This document shows positions 9,697 to 18,710 of a DNA stretch of 64,000 bases, piece after piece. A model generated the notes under the pieces. It did not search any database. It was given only the letters and a program-made list of their open reading frames with translations, and was not told where the DNA came from. Location: positions 1 to 64,000 of the forward strand of contig CALRTY020000001.1 of NCBI GenBank assembly GCA_943371245.1. The letters run 5' to 3'. The DNA comes from UBA5018 sp947463165. Its GTDB lineage: Bacteria; Cyanobacteriota; Cyanobacteriia; PCC-6307; Cyanobiaceae. The position numbers and the translations under genes are program-made. Position 1 is the stretch's first letter. Every line of letters begins with the position of its first letter.

Positions 9697-11757
9697 TTAT
9701 ATGATTTGCAGATTATTGAGAGAACCAGTATAGCCAGTTATTTCCACAATGGCATCGTTGCTGGCGGAGAAGCCGGCCACGCTATCGTTTAGAGCGATGA
9801 AGCTGCGCAGGGTAAAGGATGGATCTGCATAGGAGAAGATGGCGGCTTGGTTGGCGGAAAAGTCGCTTGATGTTAATACAGCAGAAATGGATTGGGCATC
9901 AAGTGCAGCTACAGCTCCAAGTTTGTTGATGTTCGCAGCAGAAACCGCATTGGGGGCATTGAAGATATCTGTGCCAATTCTGAAATCGGTAATCCGATCA
10001 AAGTTGGCCAGGGTTGATTGAGTAAGTGAAGTGAACGTAAATGTATCGACAGCCCGCAGGCCGGTTATTAGGTCTTTGGAGTCTGTGGCCATGAGCGTGT
10101 TGGCGCTTGCGTCGCCGATCAGCTGGTTAGAAGTGGAATCAATGCTAAACCTTTGTGCCACACTTGCGGCCCCAATATTGCCGACAGCATCCACAACCCT
10201 AGCCTTAATGGAATAAAAAATATCGGCAAGAGGTGCGGTATAAGACCAAGTTTCATCTCCATCGGCAGAAATGGCTTGGCCAAGATAAGTAGCTCCGTTG
10301 TAGAGACGCACGGTTTCACCTGTGGCAAGGGGAGCTGATAAAACCCCGGAAATGGTGGGGGTGATGTCGTCGGTGACGGCACGGTTGGCCAGGGCACCCT
10401 GTATGCTGCCGACGTTGTCGACTACAGATGTGATTGCTGCTGTGGTGGTGGAAGCAGTGGTGTCAAGAAGGAAAGAACGTATTGGCGATTGGCTGTAGTT
10501 GCCGGCGGTATCAATAACCCGAGCAGTGATTTCATAAATTTCGCCTATTGTGCTAGAAAAAGCAGTCGGAGTGAAGAACCATCGCCTGGTTGTGTTGTTT
10601 ACTTTGGCATTGCCTAAAAATGTATCGCGATTATATATAGCCAGGGTTTCGCCTGCGACGAGGGCGGCGGATATGCTGCCGCTGAAGATTGGGGTGGCGT
10701 CATCGGTGCCAGAAAATTGATCGACTGTGCCCCGGATAAAACCAAAGTTGTCGATCACGGCAGTGATCGCGGCGTTGGATAGAGGTTTTGTGGTGTCGAT
10801 GGTGATCGCTCCCAGCTGGCCATTGCTACTGGTGTTGCCGGCCAGATCGATCTGGCGCACAAGGATGCTGCCGGCGCTGTAGCTGCCGCTGGCCAACTGG
10901 AAGGAGGAGCCAGTACCCCTGGTCCAGCTCCTACCCCCATTGACGGAGTACTCCCAACTGGCGCCAGCCTCCAGGCGAGATGCATTTAGGTTGCTGTTAT
11001 TGGTAATCCCGTCAGAATTGCTGGCACCTGTGTCGCCAGCCAGGGCAAGGGTTGGGGCCAGTGCTGAGGTGTCTATTGTTATTGACTTCACATCGGTATA
11101 GACTCTGCTATAAAGGGTTTCAAAATTGCTGATGATAGTGGTCGCTCTGCCGGATTGGGAGTCAACTGAATTCTGCCTGAAGCCAAATGTATCTCCGGCG
11201 GCAAGTGCAAGAGATACCGAACCCGACTGTTCTATTGGGCCAAAATTATCGGTAAGCTGATAAAATGAATCGTTTACCACATATCCAAATGGATCCCAGT
11301 AGGAAAAATAGTCACTTGTGCTGTAGCTCCACTGGAATGAAACCCTAAATTCCAATGCTGATGATATGGTGAAGTCCACATTATGAGAGATTTTGTCGCC
11401 ATTGTCTGCTCCCTGGAGAATCACCGTGTCGTTGTTGGCGTTAATCGAACCATCACCCCCGGCAGATGTAGTCCAGTTTGCTTGATCAAAGTCACCCGAA
11501 AAGCCAGGGGCATAATCATAGGAAATAAGTGAGCGGAACTGATAATTACCATCAGCAAGCCCTGATTGATTGGCCATTGTATTTGCCCAGGTGCTGCCAT
11601 CGTCGGAACTAATTTCATAAGTGACAATGCCATTCGCCCTCTCGCCGATCACTCCAAGAGAAAAGCTGTTGTCATTCGTGATGCCATCGTTAGCTAGCAA
11701 GCCAGAGTCAGTGAAATCGTTGCCAAAAATCAAGGCGGGTGCAATGGCAGCGGGCAT
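9697..11757 (-). CDS. Large Ig-like surface protein with bluetail C terminus
   Basis: A 686-residue acidic protein rich in Ser, Thr, Asn and Asp, with no signal peptide. In order: an Ig-like segment; a lectin/PEP-anchor-like beta domain (about residues 80-215, with WDPFGYVVN and GDTFGFRQN); two or three bacterial Ig repeats containing TPIFSGSISAALVAGETL and its TPTISG counterpart; and a C-terminal domain of about 100 residues with DRITDFRIGTDIF and AIVEITGYTGSLNNL. The last matches the cyanobacterial bluetail domain of putative surface proteins. The missing signal peptide and C-terminal domain suggest type I secretion, which is inference. Base composition is lower in GC than the neighbours. 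Confidence 0.75.
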   Translation of the reverse strand: MPAAIAPALIFGNDFTDSGLLANDGITNDNSFSLGVIGERANGIVTYEISSDDGSTWANTMANQSGLADGNYQFRSLISYDYAPGFSGDFDQANWTTSAGGDGSINANNDTVILQGADNGDKISHNVDFTISSALEFRVSFQWSYSTSDYFSYWDPFGYVVNDSFYQLTDNFGPIEQSGSVSLALAAGDTFGFRQNSVDSQSGRATTIISNFETLYSRVYTDVKSITIDTSALAPTLALAGDTGASNSDGITNNSNLNASRLEAGASWEYSVNGGRSWTRGTGSSFQLASGSYSAGSILVRQIDLAGNTSSNGQLGAITIDTTKPLSNAAITAVIDNFGFIRGTVDQFSGTDDATPIFSGSISAALVAGETLAIYNRDTFLGNAKVNNTTRRWFFTPTAFSSTIGEIYEITARVIDTAGNYSQSPIRSFLLDTTASTTTAAITSVVDNVGSIQGALANRAVTDDITPTISGVLSAPLATGETVRLYNGATYLGQAISADGDETWSYTAPLADIFYSIKARVVDAVGNIGAASVAQRFSIDSTSNQLIGDASANTLMATDSKDLITGLRAVDTFTFTSLTQSTLANFDRITDFRIGTDIFNAPNAVSAANINKLGAVAALDAQSISAVLTSSDFSANQAAIFSYADPSFTLRSFIALNDSVAGFSASNDAIVEITGYTGSLNNLQII

Positions 11758-12140
11758 GATCCTGGAGAAAAAGAAATAAGCTTACAGATTGCGAAATATT
11801 TAATTAATCTCAACTGGCGCATTGATAGGAATATAAGTCGCAATAACGGGGGTATTGCTGATACTCTTGCTGCAAGGCGGCGCGCTTGCAGGGCAAATAT
11901 TACACGCAGTGGCCAGGTATGTGGGCGGGGTTCCAGGACTTGTCTTGTGCTATAGCCTGGCTTTGATACAGTGTAGCTTTTGCATGTTATATGATTATGC
12001 CGGGCAGACTGGTAGCCTCGATTACATATCGGTCCTCGGGAATTTAAGCGAGTGTCCCCTGCGCGATAGGCGAACCAAAGCCCCAAGAACTGTCACTTCG
12101 TCAGACTTGTGGTCACTTCGAAAATTGTCCATTTGGCTGC

Positions 12141-12222
12141 TGCTAATCGGCGTTTAGCAAGTCGCTTCTATGATTCTTATATCATAAAATCGGTGAGAAT
12201 TGGAAATTTTTGGAACGCCCTA
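12141..12222. repeat. Interspersed repeat, family 2, copy 1
   Basis: Contains TTAGCAAGTCGCTTCTATG and then ATAAAATCGGTGAGAATTGG followed by AAATTTTTGG. It aligns over about 65 bp with the copy at 12413 and over about 30 bp with the copy at 53052. Origin is unknown; it may be the end of a degraded mobile element. Confidence 0.5.
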
Positions 12223-12412
12223 GTAGGGGTTTTCAGATTTTTGCGCCCAGGCACCCAGGTTGCGAATTTGTATTTATTATCTTTGCAACTAAGATAGAAT
12301 ATTCGCTCTGCTCACATGAGCAAGGGGTATGTCAATCAATACAAACCTTGCCATGCCGTAAGATTGATGTTTTGGGCACCTTGATAAGTTACCCAATTTG
12401 CTCCTGCGACTC

Positions 12413-12480
12413 CGGGTCAAGCAAGTTGCTGCAAAGTTTGTTGGATCATAAGATCGGCGAGATTTGGGATTTTTCAATAA
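12413..12480. repeat. Interspersed repeat, family 2, copy 2
   Basis: Contains GTCAAGCAAGTTGCTGC and then ATCATAAGATCGGCGAG followed by ATTTGGGATTTTTC. It is collinear with copy 1, 270 bp upstream, and in the same orientation. Confidence 0.5.
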
Positions 12481-12532
12481 TCGCTTCCAGCTGGCTGGGC
12501 AAAGTAGTGATGGTTGTTCAGAGAATCCTTAA

Positions 12533-12641
12533 TGGCACCTCGAAAATCCCCAGCTCCATCGATGTCGTGCAGCGACAAGCCTTGCTGCAACTGGCCTGAG
12601 CCTCGACCTGGAGAGCGGAATGGGCAATTTTCGAGGTGCTC
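12533..12641. repeat. MITE-like repeat, family 1, copy B
   Basis: The best-preserved copy. The ends are TGGCACCTCGAAAATCCCC and GGGCAATTTTCGAGGTGCTC, imperfect inverted repeats of about 18 bp, flanked by TTAA on each side (12529-12532 and 12643-12646) as a possible target duplication. There is no internal gene. Confidence 0.65.
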
Positions 12642-12733
12642 TTTAATATATTGAGCTGGCTACGATTAGCTGGCTTCTCTATAAGTCAGTCGATAAATCA
12701 CCTCGTAAACTCTTTGACGAATTACAAAAAAAA

Positions 12734-15277
12734 TCATTTCAAATACACCACGCTGCAGCCGGCGCCGCCGTCGCCCCGCTCCGCATCGCTCACCCGTTCC
12801 ACGTAGGGCACCGTCTCCAGCCAGGCCCGCAGGCCGCGCTTGAGTTTGCCGGTGCCAATGCCGTGGATCACCCATAGCGGACCATTGGCGGCCCGCAGCT
12901 GTTCTTCCACCACCGCCTCCGCCTCATGCACCCGCAGGCCGCGTACGTCCACGGTGTTGCGCTCGGTGCGCACTTCAGCCCCCCGGGCCGCCAGCCCCCG
13001 CTGGCCCTTCACCACCACCTGGGGTTCGGGCGGCGGTGCCGGCTTCTCGCCCGCCAGTCCCTCGATCGCCGCCAACTCCACCGTGGAGCGCATCAAGCCG
13101 CAGCGCACGGTGAGTTCGCGGCCGTCGCTGGAAATCGCCAGCACCTCCGCCGCCTTGCCCAGGGCCAGCAGCCGCACCCGCTCCCCCACCGCCGGCCGCC
13201 AGCCCCGGTGCTCGCGGCGCTCGGAGGCCGGCCGGTGTTGTTGCTGCAGGGTCTTCAAGCGCTGGCCGGCCTGGCGGGCGGTTTCGCCCAGGGCGTTGCT
13301 GGCCTCCCCTGTCTTTTCCCCCTGGCGCAGGCGGCGGATGATGCGACGCACCTCCTGCTGGCCGGAGCGAATCGACAGCTCCAATTGCTGGCGCCGCTGT
13401 TCCTGTAATTCGGCGCTCTGCTCCTTCTGTTGCTGCCAGCGCAGCAGCAATTCTTCGTGCAGCAATTCTGTGCGGGCCAGCAGGGCGGCGGCATCTTCGG
13501 CCGCCTCCTGCTGGCGCTGGCGCTGCTGCTCCAGGCCGGCGATCACCTGGTTCACATCGCCTTCTCCCAGGGGCTCCAGCTGGGTTTCGGCCTGGCGCAA
13601 TACCGTTTCGGCCAACCCCAGCCGCCGAGCGATCGCCAGGGCATTACTGCGCCCCGGTATACCCCATTGCAGTCGATAGGTGGGCGAAAGGGTTTGCTCA
13701 TCAAAGGCCACCGAGGCATTTTCAAACCGCGGATCCGCATATTTCAGCGCCTTCAATTCGCCGTAATGGGTGGTGGCAATCGTGAGCCGGGCCCGCTCCG
13801 CCAGGTGCTGCAGTAGGGCGGTGGCCAGGGCCGAACCCTCGGTGGGATCGGTACCGGCACCCACTTCATCGAGCAGCACCAAAGCGGCCGCCGGCGCAGC
13901 ACCTGGAGCGGAGGCGGCTGAGGCAGCGGCAGCTGCAGCGGCTAGGGCATGGGCTACGGCGTCAGCGTCAGTGCCGGTATCGGCAGCGGTGGCGGCATCA
14001 GCAAAGCCATCTGCTGGCGCCCCAGGCGGTTTCTGGGGCGCCAGGGCATTGAGGATGCGGGCGATGCGACGGATGTGGCCGCTGAAGGTGGAGAGGCTCT
14101 GCTGCAGCGACTGCTCATCGCCGATGTCGGCCAACACCTGGCTGCACCAGGGCAGTTGAGGCGTGCCCTGGCAGGGCAAAAACAGGCCGGCCCTGGCCAT
14201 CAAGGCCGCTAAGCCCACACTTTTCAGCGTCACCGTCTTGCCGCCGGTATTCGGGCCAGTGATCGCCACCACCCGCAGCTCCGCCGCCACCCGCACCGTC
14301 ACCGGCACCACCTCCCTGCCCTGCTGGTGTCGCTGCTGCCAGAGCAGCAGCGGATGGCGCAGCTCCACCAGCGACAGGGGCGCCAGGGGATCGGCCGACA
14401 GCTGCGGTCGCACCGCCCCCAGCCACTGGCCGTAGCGGGCCCGAGCCAGGGCCAAATCCAGCTTTAAAAGCACCGCCTGCAGAGCCTGGAGCGATTCGGC
14501 CTGCTCGCCCACCAGGGCGCTCAATTCCACCAGCAACTGCCGCTCCAGCTCCCGTTCCTGGCCCTCCAGGTCGCGGATGCGGTTGCCGAGGGGTATCACC
14601 GCCTGGGGTTCGAGAAATACCGTGCTGCCGGAGGCCGAACTGTCGTGCACCAGGCCGGCCACCTGGCTGGCGGCCCCCACCTTCAAGGCCAGCACCGGCC
14701 GGCCATTGCGCTCGGCGATCACCGTGTCCTGGAGCATCGGCGCCCAGCGCCGCAGCAACTCCTGCAGCCTTTCGCGGCGTTCGGCCCGGGCCCCCGCCAG
14801 TTGGCGGCGCAAACCCCCCAGGGCGGGGCTGGCCCGATCCGCCACACGGCCTCCCTCCTCCAGGCAGAAGTGCAGCCGCTGTTCCAGCTCCGGCAGGGTG
14901 CGCAGCTCGGCCACCAGGGCCGTGGTCACCGGCCGCAGCTCGGGCCCATCGATCTGGCGCCGCAGCCGCCGGGCGGCGGCCAGGGTGGTGGCCAGCTCCA
15001 GTAGCGCCTCACCGGCGGCGGTGCCCCCCTTGGCGCAGAGCTGCACGGTGGTGGCGATATCGGCCACCCCCTGAAAACTGAGCCCCCCCTCGGTGAGACC
15101 ATCGAGGGCCAGCAGCTCACCGGTTTCCGCCTGCAGAGTCTCGCTATCGGCCTGACAACTGGCCAGGGGCAGGGGGACACAGCCCCGCCTGCCGGCTGCG
15201 GTGCTGGTGAAACTGGCCACGTGGCTGGACAGCCTCGGCCACTCCAGCAGCTCCAGGGCTTCCTGTTCGATGCTCAC
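12734..15277 (-). CDS. mutS2: Endonuclease MutS2 with Smr domain
   Basis: A protein of 847 residues. MutS2 proteins bind branched DNA or stalled ribosomes and limit recombination. The clamp/core region is followed by an ABC-type ATPase with Walker A GPNTGGKT (341-348) and Walker B LVLLDEVGAGTDP, a long coiled coil (about 560-680), and a C-terminal Smr nuclease domain starting VDVRGLRVHEA with the HGIGTGKLKRG motif. Between the ATPase helices and Walker B lies an Ala-rich insert of about 50 residues (roughly 414-464), absent from typical MutS2. The start is a GTG overlapping the VOC gene stop by 4 bp. Confidence 0.95.
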   Translation of the reverse strand: MSIEQEALELLEWPRLSSHVASFTSTAAGRRGCVPLPLASCQADSETLQAETGELLALDGLTEGGLSFQGVADIATTVQLCAKGGTAAGEALLELATTLAAARRLRRQIDGPELRPVTTALVAELRTLPELEQRLHFCLEEGGRVADRASPALGGLRRQLAGARAERRERLQELLRRWAPMLQDTVIAERNGRPVLALKVGAASQVAGLVHDSSASGSTVFLEPQAVIPLGNRIRDLEGQERELERQLLVELSALVGEQAESLQALQAVLLKLDLALARARYGQWLGAVRPQLSADPLAPLSLVELRHPLLLWQQRHQQGREVVPVTVRVAAELRVVAITGPNTGGKTVTLKSVGLAALMARAGLFLPCQGTPQLPWCSQVLADIGDEQSLQQSLSTFSGHIRRIARILNALAPQKPPGAPADGFADAATAADTGTDADAVAHALAAAAAAASAASAPGAAPAAALVLLDEVGAGTDPTEGSALATALLQHLAERARLTIATTHYGELKALKYADPRFENASVAFDEQTLSPTYRLQWGIPGRSNALAIARRLGLAETVLRQAETQLEPLGEGDVNQVIAGLEQQRQRQQEAAEDAAALLARTELLHEELLLRWQQQKEQSAELQEQRRQQLELSIRSGQQEVRRIIRRLRQGEKTGEASNALGETARQAGQRLKTLQQQHRPASERREHRGWRPAVGERVRLLALGKAAEVLAISSDGRELTVRCGLMRSTVELAAIEGLAGEKPAPPPEPQVVVKGQRGLAARGAEVRTERNTVDVRGLRVHEAEAVVEEQLRAANGPLWVIHGIGTGKLKRGLRAWLETVPYVERVSDAERGDGGAGCSVVYLK

Positions 15278-15756
15278 CCGGCGCTAGGTCCAGAAGTTAC
15301 GGTGGGATTGCCAGGGGTGACAGAGGCGGCAATCGCTGCTGCAATCCCAGGCGGTAGAGCGGCGGGGATGGGCGCCTGGCCAGGCAGGTTGGAGGGGATG
15401 CCGGCGGCCGGTTCGTAGAGCATTTCCAGCCAGTTACCCTCCGGATCCCGCAAATAAAAGCTGGCAGTGCCATCGCGGTGGTCGTGCACCGGGCCGCAGC
15501 TCTGGCCCCTGGCCTCCAGCTCGGCGTGCAGCCGATCCAGCTCGCCGCGGTCGCTGAAGTGGAAGGCGAAGTGGGGCCCAGCCGCCTTGTAGTCGGCACT
15601 GAGCAGGGCGATGCCATCGCCAGTGAGCGGCGATTGCAGGTAGCACCAGTCGTCGGCATCCCAGGTGATGCAGAGGCCCAGGGATTGGTAGAAGGCCTTG
15701 GCGCGGCCCATATCCTCAACGCGAATCGCCACGTGGCCCAGCCGCTCCACCGCCAT
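15274..15756 (-). CDS. VOC superfamily (glyoxalase/dioxygenase fold) protein
   Basis: A protein of 160 residues from the ATG at 15756 (MAVERLGHVAIRVEDM). It has the paired beta-alpha-beta modules of the vicinal-oxygen-chelate fold: a metal-ligand His in LGHVAIRV, a second in HFAFHF, and the terminal RDPEGNWLEMLYEP motif with the conserved Glu. Members include glyoxalase I and extradiol dioxygenases; the substrate cannot be assigned. A Pro/Ala-rich tail of about 40 residues follows. It sits between hemB and mutS2 on the same strand and overlaps mutS2 by 4 bp. Confidence 0.8.
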   Translation of the reverse strand: MAVERLGHVAIRVEDMGRAKAFYQSLGLCITWDADDWCYLQSPLTGDGIALLSADYKAAGPHFAFHFSDRGELDRLHAELEARGQSCGPVHDHRDGTASFYLRDPEGNWLEMLYEPAAGIPSNLPGQAPIPAALPPGIAAAIAASVTPGNPTVTSGPSAG

Positions 15757-15827
15757 CAAGCCAACCCCATCGCTGCATTCATTAAAGATGCTCAAGCCCG
15801 CCGCCGCTGGCGCCGCCGCCCGGGCCC

Positions 15828-16829
15828 TCAACCCTCCCGCAGCCAGGCGGCAGCGTCACAGGCGTGATAAGTGAGGATTAAATCGGCTCCGGCCCGCTTG
15901 AAGCAGAGCAGGGTTTCCAGCACCACCGCCCGCTCGTCGATCCAGCCCCGCTCTGCGGCGGCCTTCACCATGGCGTATTCGCCGCTCACGTTGTAGGCGG
16001 CAATGGGTAACTCACTCTCCTGACGCAATTGATGGATGATGTCGAGATAGGCCAGGCCAGGCTTCACCATCAAGATGTCCGCCCCCTCGCTCTCATCCAG
16101 CTGGGCCTCGGTGATCGCTTCTCGGCCATTGGCCGGGTCCATTTGGTAGCTGGTTTTGTCTTTAGGGATCGGCTTGTCGGCCAGGGCCCGCGGCGCTGAG
16201 TCGAGCGCCTCTCGGAAGGGACCGTAATAGGCGCTGGCGTACTTGGCCGTATAGCTGATGATCCCCACCTGCTCAAAGCCCTCCTCATCCAGGGCTTCTC
16301 GGATCGCCCCCACCCGGCCGTCCATCATGTCGCTGGGGCCGATCAAGTCGGCGCCGGCACGGGCCTGGGCCACGGCCTGCTTACAGAGGATCGCCACGGT
16401 TTCGTCGTTGAGCACGACGCCCTGTTGATTAACTATGCCGTCGTGGCCATCACAGGAATAGGGATCGAGGGCCACATCGGTCATGATCGCCATCTGGGGA
16501 TGCCGCTGCTTGAGCAGCCGGATGGCGCGGGGAATCAGACCGTGCTCGTTGAAGCATTCGGCACCATCCTCAGATTTGAGTCCATCGGCCACCTTGGGGA
16601 ATAGCACCACGCAGCGGATGCCCAAATCCCAGGCGCGACCCACCTCCTCCACCAGACCCTCCAAGCTCCAGCGCTGGCAGCCAGGCATGGCGCCAATCGG
16701 CTCGTTGGCGGCACTCTCGTGCACGAAGAGCGGGTAGATGAAATCTGCGGGGCTGAGCTGAAACTGGCGCACCATGGCCCTGAGAGCCGGGGTGCGGCGC
16801 AGCCGGCGGGGGCGGTAGGTGAGCTCCAT
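15828..16829 (-). CDS. hemB: Porphobilinogen synthase (ALA dehydratase)
   Basis: Condenses two 5-aminolevulinate molecules to porphobilinogen, feeding haem, chlorophyll and bilin synthesis. The protein is 333 residues from the ATG at 16829; upstream in-frame codons look non-coding. The Schiff-base lysines are in SYTAKYASAYYGPF and LMVKPGLAYLD. The metal loop reads DVALDPYSCDGHDG, lacking the triple-Cys zinc site, so it belongs to the Mg-dependent class. It is in a same-strand run with dnaJ upstream and the VOC gene downstream. Confidence 0.96.
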   Translation of the reverse strand: MELTYRPRRLRRTPALRAMVRQFQLSPADFIYPLFVHESAANEPIGAMPGCQRWSLEGLVEEVGRAWDLGIRCVVLFPKVADGLKSEDGAECFNEHGLIPRAIRLLKQRHPQMAIMTDVALDPYSCDGHDGIVNQQGVVLNDETVAILCKQAVAQARAGADLIGPSDMMDGRVGAIREALDEEGFEQVGIISYTAKYASAYYGPFREALDSAPRALADKPIPKDKTSYQMDPANGREAITEAQLDESEGADILMVKPGLAYLDIIHQLRQESELPIAAYNVSGEYAMVKAAAERGWIDERAVVLETLLCFKRAGADLILTYHACDAAAWLREG

Positions 16830-16866
16830 CTGGGGTGCGTGTCTGGGGCGGATCCTAGGGATCGCC

Positions 16867-17907
16867 CTACAGCCGGCCGGCTTGCAGCCAGCCGGAGCGG
16901 GGATTGCTGCTGCGCAGTTCCCGCAGCTGCTCAAACAGGGCCTGTTCCTGTTCGGTGAGTTGCTGGGGCACCCGTAATACCGGCGTCAACAGCAGGTCAC
17001 CGCGGCCCCCCTTGATCGGCCAGCCCTTGCCCTTCAGCCGCAGGCTGCGACCGAGGCTGATACCCGCTGGCACCTGCAGGGTGGCCTCGCCATCGGGGGT
17101 GGCCACGCGCACTTCACCCCCCAGGGCCAGCTCATCCAAGCTGAGCGGCAGCTCGCCCCGCAGCTGGTCGCCATCGAGCTTCCAGATCGGGTGCTCCTGC
17201 AGCTTCAGGGTGAGATAGAGATCGCCGCGGCGGCCGGTGCCTGGCTGCAGGTTGCCCTTGGCCTTGAGCCGCAGCCGGCTGCCGGTTTTCACCCCGGGGG
17301 GAATGCGCACCTGCACCCGCTCCTCATTCACCGCCAGGGTGCGCTCACAGCCACGAAAGGCATCGGAGAAGCTGATCGAGATCACGGCCTCCGCGTCGAG
17401 GTTGGCAGCCGCCGCTCCGCCGCCAAAACCGGTGTTGAAGCCACCACCTGGAAAACCACCCCCTTGAAAACCACCCCCTTGAAAACCACCGCCAGGGAAG
17501 CCACTGGCTGAAAAGCCGCCGCCGGGGAAGCCAGAACCAAAGCCAAAGCCGCCCGGGCCTGGGGAGCCACCGCCAGGGCCGCCAAAGCGGCCCAGCAGGT
17601 CGTTCACGAAGTCGTCGAAGTTGCCGTAGCGGCCGAAGTCCACGTCACCGCTGGTGCCCACCCCTGCACCGCCTTGATTCCAGTACTGGCCGAACTGCTC
17701 GTAGCGACGGCGCTTATCGGGATCAGAGAGCACCTCGTAGGCCTCGCTGATCTCCTTGAACTTCGCCTCGGCGTCCTTGTCGTCTGGATTTACATCCGGG
17801 TGGTACTTGCGAGCCAGCTTGCGGAAAGTCCGCTTGATGGTGTCGGCGTCGGCGCTGCGATCCAGGCCGAGCACCTTGAAGTAGTCGCGGTAACCGTTTG
17901 CGCTCAT
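16867..17907 (-). CDS. DnaJ-type co-chaperone (class B, no zinc finger)
   Basis: A 346-residue Hsp40 that stimulates DnaK ATPase activity. The J domain (1-70) carries the YHPDVNP motif. A long Gly/Phe region (about 85-165) has repeated GGGFP and GGGFQ units, and two C-terminal substrate-binding domains follow with no CxxCxGxG zinc repeats. In DNA the repeats appear as a 15-bp unit, copied about three times near 17455-17495. Length and order match CbpA-like DnaJ proteins. It diverges from the thioredoxin-like gene at 18027. Confidence 0.92.
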   Translation of the reverse strand: MSANGYRDYFKVLGLDRSADADTIKRTFRKLARKYHPDVNPDDKDAEAKFKEISEAYEVLSDPDKRRRYEQFGQYWNQGGAGVGTSGDVDFGRYGNFDDFVNDLLGRFGGPGGGSPGPGGFGFGSGFPGGGFSASGFPGGGFQGGGFQGGGFPGGGFNTGFGGGAAAANLDAEAVISISFSDAFRGCERTLAVNEERVQVRIPPGVKTGSRLRLKAKGNLQPGTGRRGDLYLTLKLQEHPIWKLDGDQLRGELPLSLDELALGGEVRVATPDGEATLQVPAGISLGRSLRLKGKGWPIKGGRGDLLLTPVLRVPQQLTEQEQALFEQLRELRSSNPRSGWLQAGRL

Positions 17908-18026
17908 GGAAGCCAGTTTCTCAGCCGTTGGGGCCCAAAGGGAACCGGGCCCGGGGGCAAATCAGCCCCTGGGTTGGGTTCACCCCCAGAATCCTCCCTA
18001 CTCTGCCCAAGTTGGGATCCCCGCTG

Positions 18027-18710
18027 ATGCCCCACTGCAGTTCCGCCCAGATCACTCGCCGCCGCAAGGCCGTTTTGGGCCTCTGGGGAGGCCTAGGCAG
18101 CCCTGGGCCCCAGGACAGCCGCGCGGCTGATGGCAGTAGCCATGGGCGTCAGCACGCCCCTAGGCCTGAACCCAGCCGTGACTCTCCAGGCGCTGGCCGA
18201 CCCGGGCTGCTGCAGCTGGCGGCCCTGGGCTTGCTGCTGGCGGCAGCCATCGGTGCCACCGATGCCCAGCGGGTGCGGGCGGAGGGGGCCACAGCACCGC
18301 CTGGCCATGGGGGGGCAGCCGCGCGGCTGGGTGAGCCGCTCAATCCCTCCAGCCCCGAGCAAAGGGCCCTGGCCGCCCAATTGAGCCGCCAGGGGGCGGA
18401 GTTTTATGGCGCCTGGTGGTGTCCGGCCTGTTTCCAGCAGAAAAACCTGTTCGGTAAGGAGGGCAGCCGCCTGCTGCCCTACGTCGAATGCGACAAAACT
18501 GAGGCAGATCGCGAGCGGTGCACGGCCGCCAAGATCCAGGCCTACCCCACCTGGGTGCTCAAGGGTCAGCGGTTGGTGGGGGTTCGCAGACTCGATGAAC
18601 TGAAGCGCTGGGCCGACGAAGTCGGCGGCAGCCCCGCGCCGGCCAGCGCCAGTGGAGCGCCAAAATCACTGGGCCCAAACACCATGGGCCCCGGCCGAAT
18701 GGGCAATTAG
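18027..18710 (+). CDS. Membrane-anchored thioredoxin-like protein
   Basis: A protein of 227 residues from the ATG at 18027. A hydrophobic anchor or signal at about residues 59-80 is followed by an extracytoplasmic domain with the redox motif WWCPAC (Cys132 and Cys135), a VECDKTEAD segment, a second Cys near DRERC, and the cis-Pro motif AYPTWVLKG. The domain resembles the thioredoxin part fused to VKOR in some cyanobacteria and LTO1-like lumenal oxidoreductases, so disulfide chemistry in the lumen or periplasm is likely. The N-terminal 58 residues are low complexity and the true start is uncertain. Confidence 0.7.
   Translation: MPHCSSAQITRRRKAVLGLWGGLGSPGPQDSRAADGSSHGRQHAPRPEPSRDSPGAGRPGLLQLAALGLLLAAAIGATDAQRVRAEGATAPPGHGGAAARLGEPLNPSSPEQRALAAQLSRQGAEFYGAWWCPACFQQKNLFGKEGSRLLPYVECDKTEADRERCTAAKIQAYPTWVLKGQRLVGVRRLDELKRWADEVGGSPAPASASGAPKSLGPNTMGPGRMGN

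Larger units (their letters stand above)
11758..12733. other. Gene-free spacer with repeat remnants
   Basis: No convincing gene lies in this 976-bp, relatively AT-rich stretch; the open frames present lack family features. It contains two family-2 repeats (12141-12222 and 12413-12480) and one family-1 repeat (12533-12641). The promoter for the surface protein should lie at its left end, just above 11757. Confidence 0.6.

Noticed and set aside
11855..12157. 100-codon plus-strand frame
   Set aside because: It overlaps repeat remnants, has no ribosome-binding site and shows no domain.
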